Notes: generated from the sequence alone by a model not told the origin. Shown: positions 46,844 through 56,372, counted from the first letter of the stretch. The stretch is DNA of 64,000 nucleotides from Caulobacter vibrioides OR37 (GCF_000372645.1 NZ_APMP01000021.1:1-64000), one strand, 5' to 3'. Made by a program: numbers and translations.

Positions 46844-47998
46844 CTATTCGGCCGCCACGACCTCGGCGTCCTTGTCGGCCTTGTCCTGAGCGGCCTGGAT
46901 CTCGGCGGCGCGCTTTTCGACCAGCTCGACGATGTGGTCGATCATGCCGTCGTTGGACTGCTTATGGTCGGGCTTGCCGGCCATGTAGACCATGCCCGCC
47001 CCGGCCCCGCCGCCGGTGAAGCCGATGTCGGTCATCAGCGCCTCGCCCGGCCCGTTGACCACGCAGCCGATGATCGACAGCGACATCGGCGTGGCGATGT
47101 GGGCCAGGCGCTCTTCCAGGGTCTCGACCGTCTTGATGACGTTGAAGCCCTGACGGGCGCACGACGGGCAGGCGATGATGTTGACGCCCCGGTGACGCAG
47201 GCCCAGCGACTTCAGGATATCGAAGCCGACCTTGATCTCCTCGACCGGGTCAGCGGCCAGCGACACGCGGATGGTGTCGCCGATCCCGGCCCACAGCATC
47301 GAGCCAATGCCGATCGACGACTTCACCGTGCCGGTGCGGGTGGCCCCCGCCTCGGTGACGCCCAGATGCAGCGGGCAGTCGATCGCTTCGGCCAGCTGGT
47401 AATAGGCGGCGACGGTCAGGAAAGGATCGGACGCCTTCACCGAGATCTTGAACTCGTGGAAGTCGTGGTCCTGCAGGATGCGGGCGTGGTTCAGGGCGCT
47501 CTCGACCATCGCCTCGGGGCACGGCTCGCCGTACTTTTCCAGCAGTTCGCGTTCGAGGGAGCCCGCGTTGACGCCGATCCGCATCGAGCAGCCGTGGTCG
47601 CGAGCGGCCTGGATCACGTCGCGGACGCGGTCGGGGCTGCCGATATTGCCGGGATTGATCCGCAGGCAGGCCGCGCCCGCCTCGGCGGCCTCGATGCCGC
47701 GCTTGTAGTGGAAGTGGATGTCGGCCACGAGCGGGACCTTGGCCTCGCGGGCGATGGTCTTGAACGCCGCCGTGCTCTCGACGTCCGGGCAGCTGACGCG
47801 GACGATGTCGGCGCCGGCCTCTTCCAGCTGACGGATCTGCTCCAGCGTCGCCTTGGCGTCGCTGGTCAGGGTGTTGGTCATCGACTGGACGGTGATCGGC
47901 GCGTCGCCGCCCACCTCGACCTTGCCGACGCGGATCTTGCGCGATTGCCGGCGCGTGATCATGCGCCAGGGACGGACGTGCGTGTGGTCTGCGGCCAT
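46844..47998 (-). CDS. ispG: 4-hydroxy-3-methylbut-2-enyl diphosphate synthase IspG
   Basis: IspG is the iron-sulfur enzyme of the non-mevalonate isoprenoid pathway. The 384-residue protein starts with [30 protein letters not shown], a family block, and carries the cluster ligands CPSCARQGF and [10 protein letters not shown]. The barrel segment [30 protein letters not shown] is typical. The Ala-rich tail is short. It is followed by a small exported protein gene and preceded by the RodZ-like gene, in the common alphaproteobacterial order. Confidence 0.96.
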   Translation of the reverse strand: MAADHTHVRPWRMITRRQSRKIRVGKVEVGGDAPITVQSMTNTLTSDAKATLEQIRQLEEAGADIVRVSCPDVESTAAFKTIAREAKVPLVADIHFHYKRGIEAAEAGAACLRINPGNIGSPDRVRDVIQAARDHGCSMRIGVNAGSLERELLEKYGEPCPEAMVESALNHARILQDHDFHEFKISVKASDPFLTVAAYYQLAEAIDCPLHLGVTEAGATRTGTVKSSIGIGSMLWAGIGDTIRVSLAADPVEEIKVGFDILKSLGLRHRGVNIIACPSCARQGFNVIKTVETLEERLAHIATPMSLSIIGCVVNGPGEALMTDIGFTGGGAGAGMVYMAGKPDHKQSNDGMIDHIVELVEKRAAEIQAAQDKADKDAEVVAAE

Positions 47999-48084
47999 GA
48001 CGTCAATTTAGAGGGTGTCGAAGGCGGATAGAAGGCCTTCCACGGCCTGCCCGTCGATTTCCCCGACCACGGCCGAGGTCGGCG

Positions 48085-49182
48085 CTATTGAATGCGAATT
48101 GGAACCGCGGGCTTGGCGGCCACGGGCTGGGCCGGCGCGCTGGCGACAGGCTTCGGAGCCGGAGGCGGCGGCGGGATAAGCTTGGCCAGGGCGGTCTGGC
48201 TCGCGGTCAGCCGTCCGGTCAGCACGCCGCCATAATAGACGTCGAAGGCCTCGGGCTCGACCACGTCGACCGTCAGGCCCGGCGTGCGCGGCGCGCGATA
48301 GGCGTCGCCCGACGACAGCCAGCGGGTCAGCACCGGCGCGCCGTCGGGACCGCGCACCGTCAGAGAGGTGGCCTTGCGCGCCTGAAGCACCACGCCCGAG
48401 GCCTCGGCCTGGGTCGCCCCCAGCATCTGCCCTCTCGGCTTGAAGGGCGAACCGAGACGGGCCTGCTGGCTGGCCTCGCCGGCCTTGGCCTCGGCCTCTT
48501 CGCGGGCCTTCGCGGCCGCCTTGGCCGCGTCGACCGACCCGCCATTGGCGGCCGCGTCGTCCAGACCGGGAGTCTTGTAGGGCTCGGGGGTGGTCGACTC
48601 GACCGGGGCCGGCAGCGGCGCGCCCAGAGACACCGAGCCCCCGCCATTGCCGCTCGCGGCGCGGGCGACCTGGGTCGAGGCGGCGGCCGGCGCCACCTGC
48701 GGCGGCGGTTCGACCTTGGTGATCGCGTGCTGCGCGACGTTCCACAGCAGGATGGCGCCGACCACCAGCAGGCCGCCGGCGAAAATCAGGGCCAGGCGCG
48801 GATCGCGCTCGCGGCGCACGCCGACCGGGGCGCGCAACTCGGCGCCATCGTCGGGCGCGTCATGCTTGAAGCGGGCCACGGCCGCCTCGGCGTCCAGGCC
48901 CAGCAGGCCGGCATAGGCGCGGACATAGCCGATGGTGAACGGCCGCGAGGGCAGGTCCTCGAGCCGCATGTCCTCCAGCGCCTCGATATAGGCCTGACGG
49001 ATGCGCGTCGCGTCGGCGACGTCCTGGGTGGTCAGCCCCCGGAACTGGCGGGCCGACTTCAGGGCCACGCCAAGATCGGAGCCCTCGTTCAGCGAGGGCT
49101 GATAGGCCGCGACCGGCGCATCATCGACGTCGGCGTCGGCGACCAAGTGCAAGCGCCCCACGGTGCCCGTATCCAGCGGCAT
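48085..49182 (-). CDS. RodZ-like helix-turn-helix membrane protein
   Basis: The 365-residue protein has an N-terminal HTH_25 domain (about 34-90: GVALKSARQFRGLTTQDVADATRIRQAYIEALE), one membrane segment near 130-147 (LALIFAGGLLVVGAILLW), a Pro/Ala/Lys-rich periplasmic linker and a DUF4115 beta domain (ARKATSLTVRGPDGAPVLTRWL). RodZ links MreB to the cell wall and sets rod shape, and this layout fits. The start used is the MPLDTGTV Met at 49182. It is upstream of ispG, as in many Alphaproteobacteria. Confidence 0.85.
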   Translation of the reverse strand: MPLDTGTVGRLHLVADADVDDAPVAAYQPSLNEGSDLGVALKSARQFRGLTTQDVADATRIRQAYIEALEDMRLEDLPSRPFTIGYVRAYAGLLGLDAEAAVARFKHDAPDDGAELRAPVGVRRERDPRLALIFAGGLLVVGAILLWNVAQHAITKVEPPPQVAPAAASTQVARAASGNGGGSVSLGAPLPAPVESTTPEPYKTPGLDDAAANGGSVDAAKAAAKAREEAEAKAGEASQQARLGSPFKPRGQMLGATQAEASGVVLQARKATSLTVRGPDGAPVLTRWLSSGDAYRAPRTPGLTVDVVEPEAFDVYYGGVLTGRLTASQTALAKLIPPPPPAPKPVASAPAQPVAAKPAVPIRIQ

Positions 49183-49340
49183 GAAAAATAGAGACCCCGA
49201 AAACTCGCGCCGCGCGCGAAGCGCGTCGCACTCCCCCACCCGTGACGCACGGTGTTCTTAACAAGTTTTCGAGATATCAGACTAAGTAACGGGATTCAAT
49301 GCACTAAACGGTGACGCTTGGTTAACGGCCAAGCCTTTCG

Positions 49341-51605
49341 TCACACCGCCACGTACAGCTTGCGCGCCAAGGTTTCGATCTCTCCGCGCAAGGATCCGCC
49401 CGAGCCCTTCAACAGGGCTTCAACGTTGCGTCGAGCCGCCTCCCGATCGCAGCTCAGCACCATCTGCTTGACGGGACCGATGCCGGCCGGCGGCATCGAA
49501 AGCCCCTCGAAACCCAGCGCCACAAGGGCGAAGGCCTCGAGCGGACGGCCGGCCATTTCTCCGCAGACGGACACCGGCGTGCCGGTGTCGGCGCAAGCCT
49601 GCTGAATGGTCTTCAGCGCCCGCAGCGCGGCCGGCGACAGGGGGTCGTAACGGTCCGAGACCTTGGGATTGCCCCGGTCGGCGGCGAACAGGTACTGCAT
49701 CAGGTCGTTGGTGCCGACCGAGACGAAATCGGTCATCGGCAGCAGCGCGTCCAAATGCCACAGCAGCGACGGCGCCTCGATCATCGCCCCGACGTCCAGC
49801 CGCGAGGGCGCGGGCCGACCGCGCTTGAGCGCCCATGCGACTTCCTGATCGACGAAAGCTCGGGCGGCGCGGAACTCGTCGACATTGGCGACCAGCGGGA
49901 ACATCACCTTCAGCGGCCGTCCGGCGGCGGCCTTGACCAGCGCCCGGATCTGCATCCGCAGCAGGGCCGGACGGTCCAGGCCCATCCGCACGGCGCGCCA
50001 ACCCAGGGCCGGATTGTCCTCGCGCTCCAGCTCCATGTACGGCAACAGCTTGTCGCCGCCGAGATCGAGCGTGCGGAAGGTGACCGGCATCCCGTTGGCG
50101 GCCTCCAGCACCTTTTCGTAGAGCGCGGTCTGAGCTTCCAGGCGCGGCAGCTCCTCGGCCACCATGAACTGGAATTCGGTGCGGAACAGGCCAATGCCCT
50201 CGGCGCCCGTCTCGGCCAGGATGTCGAGATCGACCGCCAGGCCGGCGTTCATCAGGAGGGTGATCTTGGCCCCGTCCTTGGTGATCGGCGGGGTGTCGCG
50301 CAGGCGGGCGAACTCGGCCTTGCGCTGGGCGCGGACCTCCATCCGGACCTTCAGCGCCTTGACGACGTCCGGGCGCGGCCGCAGCCAGGCTTCCTGGGTT
50401 TCGGCGTCGACCACCACGGGGTCGCCCTCGCTGACCCGGTCGCGCAGGCCGGCCAGGCGGCCGACGCAGGGAATGTCGAGCGCCCGGGCCACGATGCCGG
50501 CGTGGCTGGCGGCGCTGCCTTCTTCCAGCAGGATGCCCTTCAGCTTGGTCCGGTCGTATTCCAGCAGGTCGGCGGGGCCGAGGTTCCGGGCGATCAGGAT
50601 GGCGTCGTCGGGCAGCACCCGCACGGCGTGGACGTCGCCCGACAGGTGGCGCAGCAAGCGGTCGTTCAGGTCTTCAAGATCGTGCAGGCGCTCGCGCAGA
50701 TAGGGATCCCGCGCCTGGCCCAGACGGGCGCGGTGCTCGGAACGCACGCGCTCGACGGCGGCCTCGGCGGTCAGGCCCGACCGCACGGCTTCCTGCAGGC
50801 CGCGGTTCCAGCCCCGGTCGTGGGCGAACAGGCGGTAGGTCTCCAAGACCTCGTAGCTGGCGCCGACCAGGCCATGCTGGCCTTCCAGCATCTCGTCGAT
50901 CTGGGTCTGCAGCGCCTCGATGGCGTAGTTGAGCCGGGCCTCCTCGGCCAGGGCGTCGTCGGACAGCAGGGTCTCGGGCGCGACCGGCTGTTCGTGCAGA
51001 ACCGCCACGCCGTAGGCCAGGCCCTCGGCGAAGCGCGCCCCCTTCAGCCGCTCGGGCTTGTGGGGCGCCAGCTCGACGTCCTTGAGCTCGTCGGCGCCCA
51101 GGAGCTCGCTGGAGCTGACCATCTCGGCCAGCACCATGGCGATGATCTGGAGGTCCTCGACCTCCTCCTCGTCATAGATCCGCTCGGTGCGGTTCTGGAC
51201 GACCAGCACGCCGATGGCGCGGCCGCCGCGCAGCAGCGGCACCGCCAGGAAGGCGTGGTAGGGATCTTCGCCGGTTTCCGGGCGGTACGAGAAGGCCGGG
51301 TGGCTGGCGGCGTCGGACAGGTTCAGCGGCCGGCCCAGGCGCATGGTCTCGCCGACCAGGCCCTCGCCCGGCTTCATGCGCGTGACGTGGACGGCCTCGC
51401 GCGACAGACCCTCGGTGGCGAACAGTTCCAGATCGCCGGAGGCGCGGCGCAGATAGATCGAGCAGACCTCGGCGACCATCGAGACGGCGATGGTGCGCAC
51501 CACCATGTCCAGCTTGGCCTGGGCCGGACCGCCGCCGGCCATGGCCTCGCGTATCTGCCGCAGCAGGCTGCGAGGTCCTCGAACGGCGATGCCGGATGCC
51601 GCCAT
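49341..51605 (-). CDS. ptsP: Nitrogen-PTS enzyme I, PtsP
   Basis: PtsP takes phosphate from phosphoenolpyruvate and passes it to NPr in the regulatory PTS-Ntr chain. The 754-residue protein has an N-terminal GAF domain (about 15-165), an enzyme I N domain, the phospho-His segment EGSAASHAGIVARALDIPCVG, and the C-terminal PEP-binding barrel with EGIGLFRTEFQFM, TLDLGGDKLLPYM and SVCGEMAGRPLEA. The active segment has SAASH where classical enzyme I has TSH. EIIA-Ntr and NPr genes are not in this window. Length is typical of GAF-containing enzyme I. Confidence 0.95.
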   Translation of the reverse strand: MAASGIAVRGPRSLLRQIREAMAGGGPAQAKLDMVVRTIAVSMVAEVCSIYLRRASGDLELFATEGLSREAVHVTRMKPGEGLVGETMRLGRPLNLSDAASHPAFSYRPETGEDPYHAFLAVPLLRGGRAIGVLVVQNRTERIYDEEEVEDLQIIAMVLAEMVSSSELLGADELKDVELAPHKPERLKGARFAEGLAYGVAVLHEQPVAPETLLSDDALAEEARLNYAIEALQTQIDEMLEGQHGLVGASYEVLETYRLFAHDRGWNRGLQEAVRSGLTAEAAVERVRSEHRARLGQARDPYLRERLHDLEDLNDRLLRHLSGDVHAVRVLPDDAILIARNLGPADLLEYDRTKLKGILLEEGSAASHAGIVARALDIPCVGRLAGLRDRVSEGDPVVVDAETQEAWLRPRPDVVKALKVRMEVRAQRKAEFARLRDTPPITKDGAKITLLMNAGLAVDLDILAETGAEGIGLFRTEFQFMVAEELPRLEAQTALYEKVLEAANGMPVTFRTLDLGGDKLLPYMELEREDNPALGWRAVRMGLDRPALLRMQIRALVKAAAGRPLKVMFPLVANVDEFRAARAFVDQEVAWALKRGRPAPSRLDVGAMIEAPSLLWHLDALLPMTDFVSVGTNDLMQYLFAADRGNPKVSDRYDPLSPAALRALKTIQQACADTGTPVSVCGEMAGRPLEAFALVALGFEGLSMPPAGIGPVKQMVLSCDREAARRNVEALLKGSGGSLRGEIETLARKLYVAV

Positions 51606-51686
51606 GAGCCTAAAGCGCGCTCCCTAACCCAAAGGACGAAGGTCTAGCCCGGCGTCGCGCGCCGAGGGTCAAGACCACGTCCGCCT

Positions 51687-51738
51687 CTAGAGCCTGTCCG
51701 ATCTGGATGAAACCATCCAAATCAAAATGAACAGACCT
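51687..51738. repeat. Degenerate half copy of the A-type double-hairpin element
   Basis: It starts with CTAGAGCCTGTCCG, matching the ends of the A elements, and forms a TTGGATG/CATCCAG hairpin with outer CTGT and ACAG. The other CTAG end and the second hairpin are missing. It lies between the ptsP start and the glycine-zipper gene. Confidence 0.6.
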
Positions 51739-51881
51739 CGCCCTCAAAGTCCGAGCGTGCGCCGAAGCGGCCTGACCGTCGCAAGCCTGGCGCCGACGCG
51801 CTCAAGATGGGGGCTACAGCAGATTTCGCCAGCGCGATAGCCGCTGACGACAACCGAACGGCGATTAGGTGCGAGCGAACG

Positions 51882-51912
51882 AAAAAGCGCCGCCTCCGGG
51901 CGGAGACGGCGC
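51882..51912 (-). terminator. Intrinsic terminator of the Tyr-rich glycine-zipper gene
   Basis: On the minus strand GCGCCGTCTCC, loop GCCC, GGAGGCGGCGC pairs over 11 bp with one G-U pair and is followed by five T. It lies 52 bp downstream of the gene stop. Confidence 0.85.
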
Positions 51913-51963
51913 AGGTTGAACGCTCGGGGAGGGATCAGGACTCGAGCGCTAAGCGGACAGGCC

Positions 51964-52362
51964 CTAGCGGCGATAACCGTAGTCGTAGCGGGCGTCGTAA
52001 CGGTCATAGCCCCGGCCGTAGCCGTAGCCGTAGCGGCCGTCGTCGTGACCGTAGCGGCCGTAGCCATAGTGGTCATAGGCGTAGCGGTTGTCGTAGCGCG
52101 GGGCGTAGCGATAGTCGTAGCCGTAGTCGCGACGGTGATCGCGCGCGGTCGTGGCGCCCAGGGCGGCGCCGGCCACGGCGCCGATGGCGACCGCGTCGCC
52201 CTTGCCGTGGCCCAGGGCCGCGCCGGCGACGCCGCCGATCAGGGCGCCGACGATGGCGCGGTCGGTCTTCTCGCCGGCGAAGGCGGCGGTGGCCGGGGCG
52301 ACCAGCGCGCCGGTGATGGCGACGGCGACGATGGTCTTGGTGATCTTACCAGTGGTGTTCAT
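51964..52362 (-). CDS. Glycine-zipper envelope protein with Tyr/Arg/Asp-rich tail
   Basis: The 132-residue protein has a signal peptide ending near ATAAFAG, a glycine-zipper membrane segment (AIVGALIGGVAGAALGHGKGDAVAIGAVAGAALGA, about 36-72) and a tail made of Tyr, Arg, Asp and Gly in YGYDYRYAPRYDN and DRYDARYDYGYRR repeats. Such proteins are outer-membrane or periplasmic and of unknown function. Two related envelope proteins are encoded at 58798 and 59901. It has its own intrinsic terminator. Confidence 0.82.
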   Translation of the reverse strand: MNTTGKITKTIVAVAITGALVAPATAAFAGEKTDRAIVGALIGGVAGAALGHGKGDAVAIGAVAGAALGATTARDHRRDYGYDYRYAPRYDNRYAYDHYGYGRYGHDDGRYGYGYGRGYDRYDARYDYGYRR

Positions 52363-52455
52363 GGCGGGGCTCCTATTCCAGAGGCGTCGCCCGTTCGCGG
52401 CGCTGTTGATGTCTGTTCTAAGACTCGCCGCCTGAACCTGATCGGGACCCTTCGT

Positions 52456-53148
52456 TCAGGTTGGGTTTAGGTTCGGGAGCCCGCTTTCGGCGCCCGCTTC
52501 CCAGGTCAGGTAACCGAACACGGCCCGCTTCAGACGTCGCGAAAGCCCTTCCCGGTCGGGGGCGCTCTTGCGGCCCTCGGCGTCGACCAGGGCCCGACTG
52601 AGGCTGATCAGGTCGGCGGCCGCCTCGACCAGATCCAGGCCCGCCAGAGCCTCTCCGCCGCGCTGCAGGACCCCGATGATCGCCGCCAGCATCGCCCGTT
52701 CGGCGGCCTCGGTTTCCTCGTCCAGCGGCAGGCGCGCCTCCTCGAAGTCCAGGATGCGCGCCAGGTTCGGCAGGTCCAGCTGGTGTCCCACGGCGACCGC
52801 GATCAAGCGCGACACCGCCTCGCGCCAGTCCTCGCCCGGACGCGCGGCGACCGCCGCCTCCACCTCGGCGGCGAAACGGGCGGCGTCACGGCGCACCAGG
52901 GCGGCCATCAGCGCGTCCTTGCCCGGGAAGTACTGGTACAGCGAACCGACGCTGACCCCGGCCACGGCCGCGACGACATTGGTGTTGAACCGCTCCAGCC
53001 CCTCACGCTCCAGAATGCGAGCCGCGCCGTCCAGGATCACCTCGACGGTCGCGGCCGAACGCCTCTGGCGCGGGCGTTTGCGGGGGCTCAGGGGATCTTC
53101 CCCTCCCCGGTCGAGATGCGAGTTGGCCATATGTGATGAAAAGCTCAT
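52456..53148 (-). CDS. TetR-family transcriptional regulator
   Basis: The 230-residue protein has a basic N-terminal arm (SPRKRPRQRRSAATVEVILDGAARILEREGLERFNTN) and the TetR helix-turn-helix VAAVAGVSVGSLYQYFPGKDALMAAL (about 58-84). The rest is all-helical ligand-binding. The start at 53148 is the longest; the Met at 53130 is another. It is divergent from the darcynin gene, so it may control it. A CATATGTGATG...CTCATATT inverted sequence overlaps its first codons. Confidence 0.9.
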   Translation of the reverse strand: MSFSSHMANSHLDRGGEDPLSPRKRPRQRRSAATVEVILDGAARILEREGLERFNTNVVAAVAGVSVGSLYQYFPGKDALMAALVRRDAARFAAEVEAAVAARPGEDWREAVSRLIAVAVGHQLDLPNLARILDFEEARLPLDEETEAAERAMLAAIIGVLQRGGEALAGLDLVEAAADLISLSRALVDAEGRKSAPDREGLSRRLKRAVFGYLTWEAGAESGLPNLNPT

Positions 53149-53192
53149 ATTTTTGGCGCGGTCAATGACGGCCGCGACCGGAGACAGCTCCC

Positions 53193-53546
53193 ATGAGCAC
53201 CGAACCTCAAACCATGACGCTTTTCATGCTGGTGCGGACCACGCCCGCCTGGCTGGCCCTGGCGCCGAAAGACCGCTTCGCCTTCTTCGACGCCCATATC
53301 GATCCGCTGCTGGCGGCCCAGCCGGCGGTCAAGCTGCGCTTCTACGACGCCGAGTTCTACGACGCCCGCGTCTCGGACGTGCTGGTCTGGGAAACCGCCG
53401 ACCAGGCGGCCTATCGCGCGATCGTCGAGGGCCTGCGCGAGACGCCGTTCTGGGACCACTATTTCCACATCGTCGACATCATCCCGGCGATCGAGAACGC
53501 CTATGCCGACCATTACGACGCCAAGCTGATCGGCGCGGCGGCGTAA
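53193..53546 (+). CDS. Darcynin-family protein
   Basis: The 117-residue protein resembles the small darcynin proteins of unknown function (MTLFMLVRTTPAWLALAPKDRFAFFDAHIDPLLAAQ, LRFYDAEFYDARVSDVLVWETADQAAYRAIVEGLRETPFWDHYFHIVDIIPAIENAY). It has a ferredoxin-like fold pattern and is cytoplasmic. It lies in a divergent pair with a TetR regulator with a 44 bp gap, which suggests induction by a small molecule. It converges on the DMT exporter gene. Confidence 0.8.
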   Translation: MSTEPQTMTLFMLVRTTPAWLALAPKDRFAFFDAHIDPLLAAQPAVKLRFYDAEFYDARVSDVLVWETADQAAYRAIVEGLRETPFWDHYFHIVDIIPAIENAYADHYDAKLIGAAA

Positions 53547-53553
53547 GACCTCC

Positions 53554-54477
53554 TCACGCCCGATGCCGGCGGGCCGACCACAGCACGCCGGCCAGGATCA
53601 GCACGATGGCCGCGCTCTCCAGGGGGCGCGGCCAGCGGCCCTCGCGCAGGAAGCCGTATAGCAGGGCGAACACGGTCTCGAATACGATCAGCTGACCCGA
53701 CAGCGACAGCGGCAGAAGCCGGCTGGCGGCGTTCCACAGGCCGTTGCCGATCACCGAGGCGCCGATCGCGACGGCGAAACCGACGGCCCAGAACCCTCCC
53801 CAGGCCGCGGGCGCGTGGGCCTCTCCGCCCAGCAGGAAGGCCGGGATCACCAGCACAAGCGACAGCAGACCCGTGGCGACGCCGGTCAGCAGCGACCACT
53901 CGTGGCTGTTGAACCGGGGCGTCGCGGCCAGGCGCCGGGCATTCCAGACCGCGTAGGCGGTCCACATGGACAGGGCCAACAGCGCGCCGGCGAGGCCGAT
54001 CAGGGTTCGCCCCATTCCCGAGCGGCCGGCGGCCGCGAAGGCGTCGAGATTGATGCAGGCCCCGCCGGCGACGATCAGGGCCAGAGGCGCCAGCAGCCGC
54101 CGCACGGGCGTCCCCTCCCCCGGCCGCGCGCCGACCAGGGTGATGGTGACCGGCAAGAGGCCGATGATCAGCGAGGCCAGGGCCACGCCCGCGCTCTTCA
54201 CCGCGATCGACAGCCCGACATAATAGATCAGGTTGCCGAGCAGGCTCAGCGCGACCAGGTCGCGCCAGTCCCGGACGGTCGTCTTGGCCATCACGGTCTT
54301 CCACGACGGCGCCAGCAGCAGGACCGAGACGAGGCCATAGGCGATGTAGCGCCCCGCCGTCATCTGCAGCGGGGTGAAGTCGGAGAGCAGCTTGGGCGCC
54401 AGGAACACCCCGCCCCAGAACGCGCCGGCGACGAGGCCGCACAGCAGGCCAAGGAGGATGTTGCGAGAGGTGTTCAT
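53554..54477 (-). CDS. DMT-superfamily (EamA) transporter
   Basis: The 307-residue protein has about ten membrane segments in two repeated halves of five, as in EamA exporters. The N-terminal half contains LLGLLCGLVAGAFWGGVFLAPKLL and SLLGNLIYYVGLSIAVKSAGVALASLIIGLLPVTI. The substrate is unknown; relatives export amino acids or nucleotides. An AraC-type regulator is encoded nearby at 55091, and pairs of this kind are common, but two genes lie between them. Confidence 0.9.
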   Translation of the reverse strand: MNTSRNILLGLLCGLVAGAFWGGVFLAPKLLSDFTPLQMTAGRYIAYGLVSVLLLAPSWKTVMAKTTVRDWRDLVALSLLGNLIYYVGLSIAVKSAGVALASLIIGLLPVTITLVGARPGEGTPVRRLLAPLALIVAGGACINLDAFAAAGRSGMGRTLIGLAGALLALSMWTAYAVWNARRLAATPRFNSHEWSLLTGVATGLLSLVLVIPAFLLGGEAHAPAAWGGFWAVGFAVAIGASVIGNGLWNAASRLLPLSLSGQLIVFETVFALLYGFLREGRWPRPLESAAIVLILAGVLWSARRHRA

Positions 54478-54574
54478 GGGCCCGGAGTTAGCAGCTCGCG
54501 CGAAGCCTGGCTTGGCGGAAGCTCCCGGAGGTTTGGCGAAGACTCGCGACGCGACCTGTGCCTATGCTCGCGCC

Positions 54575-54874
54575 ATGAGCGAGTATGACCCAGGCCCGGA
54601 AATCGCGCCCATCATCGGCCCTATCTCGGCGGATCGCGCGCGGGCGCTGATGCTGAACGGCGTGATGTTGATGGCGTTGCCTTCGATCCCGGCGATCTGG
54701 GTGGCGGCCAGCCTAGCCCGCAGGTTCCTGAAGGTGGGCGGCGCACAGCTAATCCACGAAGCGGTCGAGCGACCCAATCTTCTCAATGGATTTGTCCTGA
54801 TCTTCGGCGGCGTCGGCTTCTTCAACCTTGGCTGGAAGCTCTTCCATCAAGGCCGGACCGCGCCACGCGCCTAG
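54575..54874 (+). CDS. Hypothetical small membrane protein
   Basis: The 99-residue protein has two membrane segments (ALMLNGVMLMALPSIPAIWVAASLA and NLLNGFVLIFGGVGFFNLGWKLF) with a short cytoplasmic N terminus. No family is recognised. It sits between the DMT exporter and the short frame at 54883, and its last bases nearly touch that frame. Confidence 0.65.
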   Translation: MSEYDPGPEIAPIIGPISADRARALMLNGVMLMALPSIPAIWVAASLARRFLKVGGAQLIHEAVERPNLLNGFVLIFGGVGFFNLGWKLFHQGRTAPRA

Positions 54875-54882
54875 ATCATTCC

Positions 54883-55094
54883 ATGTTCCTCCAACTCGCT
54901 TTCCTTCCCACATTCGGCGTCGGCCTCGCCCAATGGGCCTTTCTGCTGCGCATCCGGCAAATCCTCGTCGAACGGCATCCGGACATTTGGCGCGCCGTCG
55001 TCGCGTCGCGGTGGAGCAAACTTGGCGCCGTACCGAGTTTCGCCTGGTCGCCTTGGCGGGCTATATCGCCGCCATGATTATCGCTGGCGACTAG
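54883..55094 (+). pseudogene. Possible frameshifted small membrane protein gene
   Basis: A frame from 54883 encodes MFLQLAFLPTFGVGLAQWAF and LRIRQILVERHPDIWRAVVASRWS, then stops at 55077 after an unlikely Pro/Trp tail. In the adjacent frame the sequence continues as RTEFRLVALAGYIAAMIIAGD with a hydrophobic segment, stopping at 55094. One frame change near 55020-55040 would give a 70-residue protein with two membrane segments. Either there is a real frameshift or sequence error, or the shorter frame alone is used. It overlaps the AraC gene end by four bases. Confidence 0.4.
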
Positions 55095-55822
55095 CGCCCC
55101 TTCCGCCAAGCCCCCGGCGTGACCCCGAGCGCCGCCTTCATCCGCTTGGTCAGCCCGCTCTGGTCGCCATGGCCCGTCCGGACCGCGATCTCGGCGATCG
55201 AGAGGCGGGTGTCCGACAGCAGCCGTTGGGCCGCCCGCAACCGCGCGTCCGACAGCGCGCCATGCGGCGTCGTCCCGTAGGCCTCGGCGAAGCGGGCGAA
55301 GAAGCGGCTCGGGCTCATGCCGGCCTCGGCGGCGAGATCGCGGACGGTCAGGGACTGGTCGTAACGCGCCTCGATCATCGCCATGGCGCGGACCAGGCGC
55401 GGGTCGACCTTCGGCGGGGCCGCCGACAGGCCGCGCAGCAGCAGCGGGGTCCAGAGGCGGGCGACGCCGGCCTCGATCGCGCCGGGCGTCTCGCCGGCCA
55501 GATAGTCCAGCAGGCCGCGCACGGCGCCGGTGACGGGAGCGAAGGGCCGATCGCGCAGGTGTTCGAACGGCTCCATCAGCGCGCCGCCGATGTCGGCGAC
55601 CACGAACAGGTTCTCGCCGGAGGCGGCGAAGGCGTGCCGGGCGCCCGGCGCAACCACGGCGGCGCGTCCCGGATCAACCCGTCCGCCCCGGCCGTCGATC
55701 TCCATCTCCAGCACGCCCCGGCGCGGCAGCACGATCTGGTCGAAGACGTGGGCGTGCGGCGGCGCGTCCTCGCCATAACGGCGGAACGACAGCTCGGCGG
55801 GGGCGGTCAGGTCGTGGCCCAT
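55091..55822 (-). CDS. AraC-family transcriptional regulator
   Basis: The 243-residue protein has an N-terminal cupin-like sensor (FRRYGEDAPPHAHVFDQIVLPRRGVLEMEIDG) and two C-terminal helix-turn-helix motifs (VRDLAAEAGMSPSRFFARFAEAYGTTPHG and IAEIAVRTGHGDQSGLTKRMKAALGVTPGAWR). These are typical of AraC regulators, which answer small molecules or stress. The target is not clear; the DMT exporter is the nearest transporter. It is 18 bp from the convergent-side neighbour gene at 55841. Confidence 0.92.
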   Translation of the reverse strand: MGHDLTAPAELSFRRYGEDAPPHAHVFDQIVLPRRGVLEMEIDGRGGRVDPGRAAVVAPGARHAFAASGENLFVVADIGGALMEPFEHLRDRPFAPVTGAVRGLLDYLAGETPGAIEAGVARLWTPLLLRGLSAAPPKVDPRLVRAMAMIEARYDQSLTVRDLAAEAGMSPSRFFARFAEAYGTTPHGALSDARLRAAQRLLSDTRLSIAEIAVRTGHGDQSGLTKRMKAALGVTPGAWRKGR

Positions 55823-55840
55823 GGGGCCACCATAGCGCGG

Positions 55841-56305
55841 TCAGCCGTGACCGGGCAGCGCCAACGGCTCCGAAGCGTCGGCGACCAGGCGGCGGGCCTG
55901 TTCGAGCGCCGCGTCGATGTCGTTCTCGATGAACTCGACCTCGAGATCGGTCAGCGGGTGCGGCGCGGCGATGACGTTGCGCAGATAGGCGCGGCGCTCG
56001 GGGCCGGTCATGGCCCACCAGCCGACCGTGTGGCCTTCCTCGATCACCGCGTCGCCCATGGCCAGCAGGTCGTCGGTGTCGAAGATCGGCTGGCCGGGCT
56101 TTTCCGGAAACCACTGGCCGTCGTCCGGCAGGGCCTGGTCCAGCTGCCGCAGCAGGGCCGCCAGCCACGGGCTGATCAGCAGGGGCTTCTCGTAGCCGTC
56201 GCCGAACTTGGCGCGCAGCAACAGGTCGTAGAGCAGCTCCAGCCCCGCGTCGCCGTGGAAGGTGACGGTCTTGGCCTCGGGATCGAACTTGAAGACGTCG
56301 GGCAT
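55841..56305 (-). CDS. Hypothetical acidic protein
   Basis: The 154-residue protein is acidic, with VFKFDPEAKTVTFHGDAGLELLYDLLLRAKFGDGYEKPLLISPWLAALLRQLDQ and DLLAMGDAVIEEGHTVGWWAMTGPERRAYLRNVIAAPHPLTDLEVEFIENDI. It has no signal, membrane segment or known motif. Codon use and a GGGGA ribosome site near the ATG at 56305 support it as a gene. The frame is open upstream into the B-type repeat, which is not coding. It is followed by the AraC gene on the same strand. Confidence 0.72.
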   Translation of the reverse strand: MPDVFKFDPEAKTVTFHGDAGLELLYDLLLRAKFGDGYEKPLLISPWLAALLRQLDQALPDDGQWFPEKPGQPIFDTDDLLAMGDAVIEEGHTVGWWAMTGPERRAYLRNVIAAPHPLTDLEVEFIENDIDAALEQARRLVADASEPLALPGHG

Positions 56306-56372
56306 GGGGACTCTCTGGGGCGGGCGCCCTTCATAACGTCCGAACGCGACGTTTTCATCTAAGCTGGCGGAG

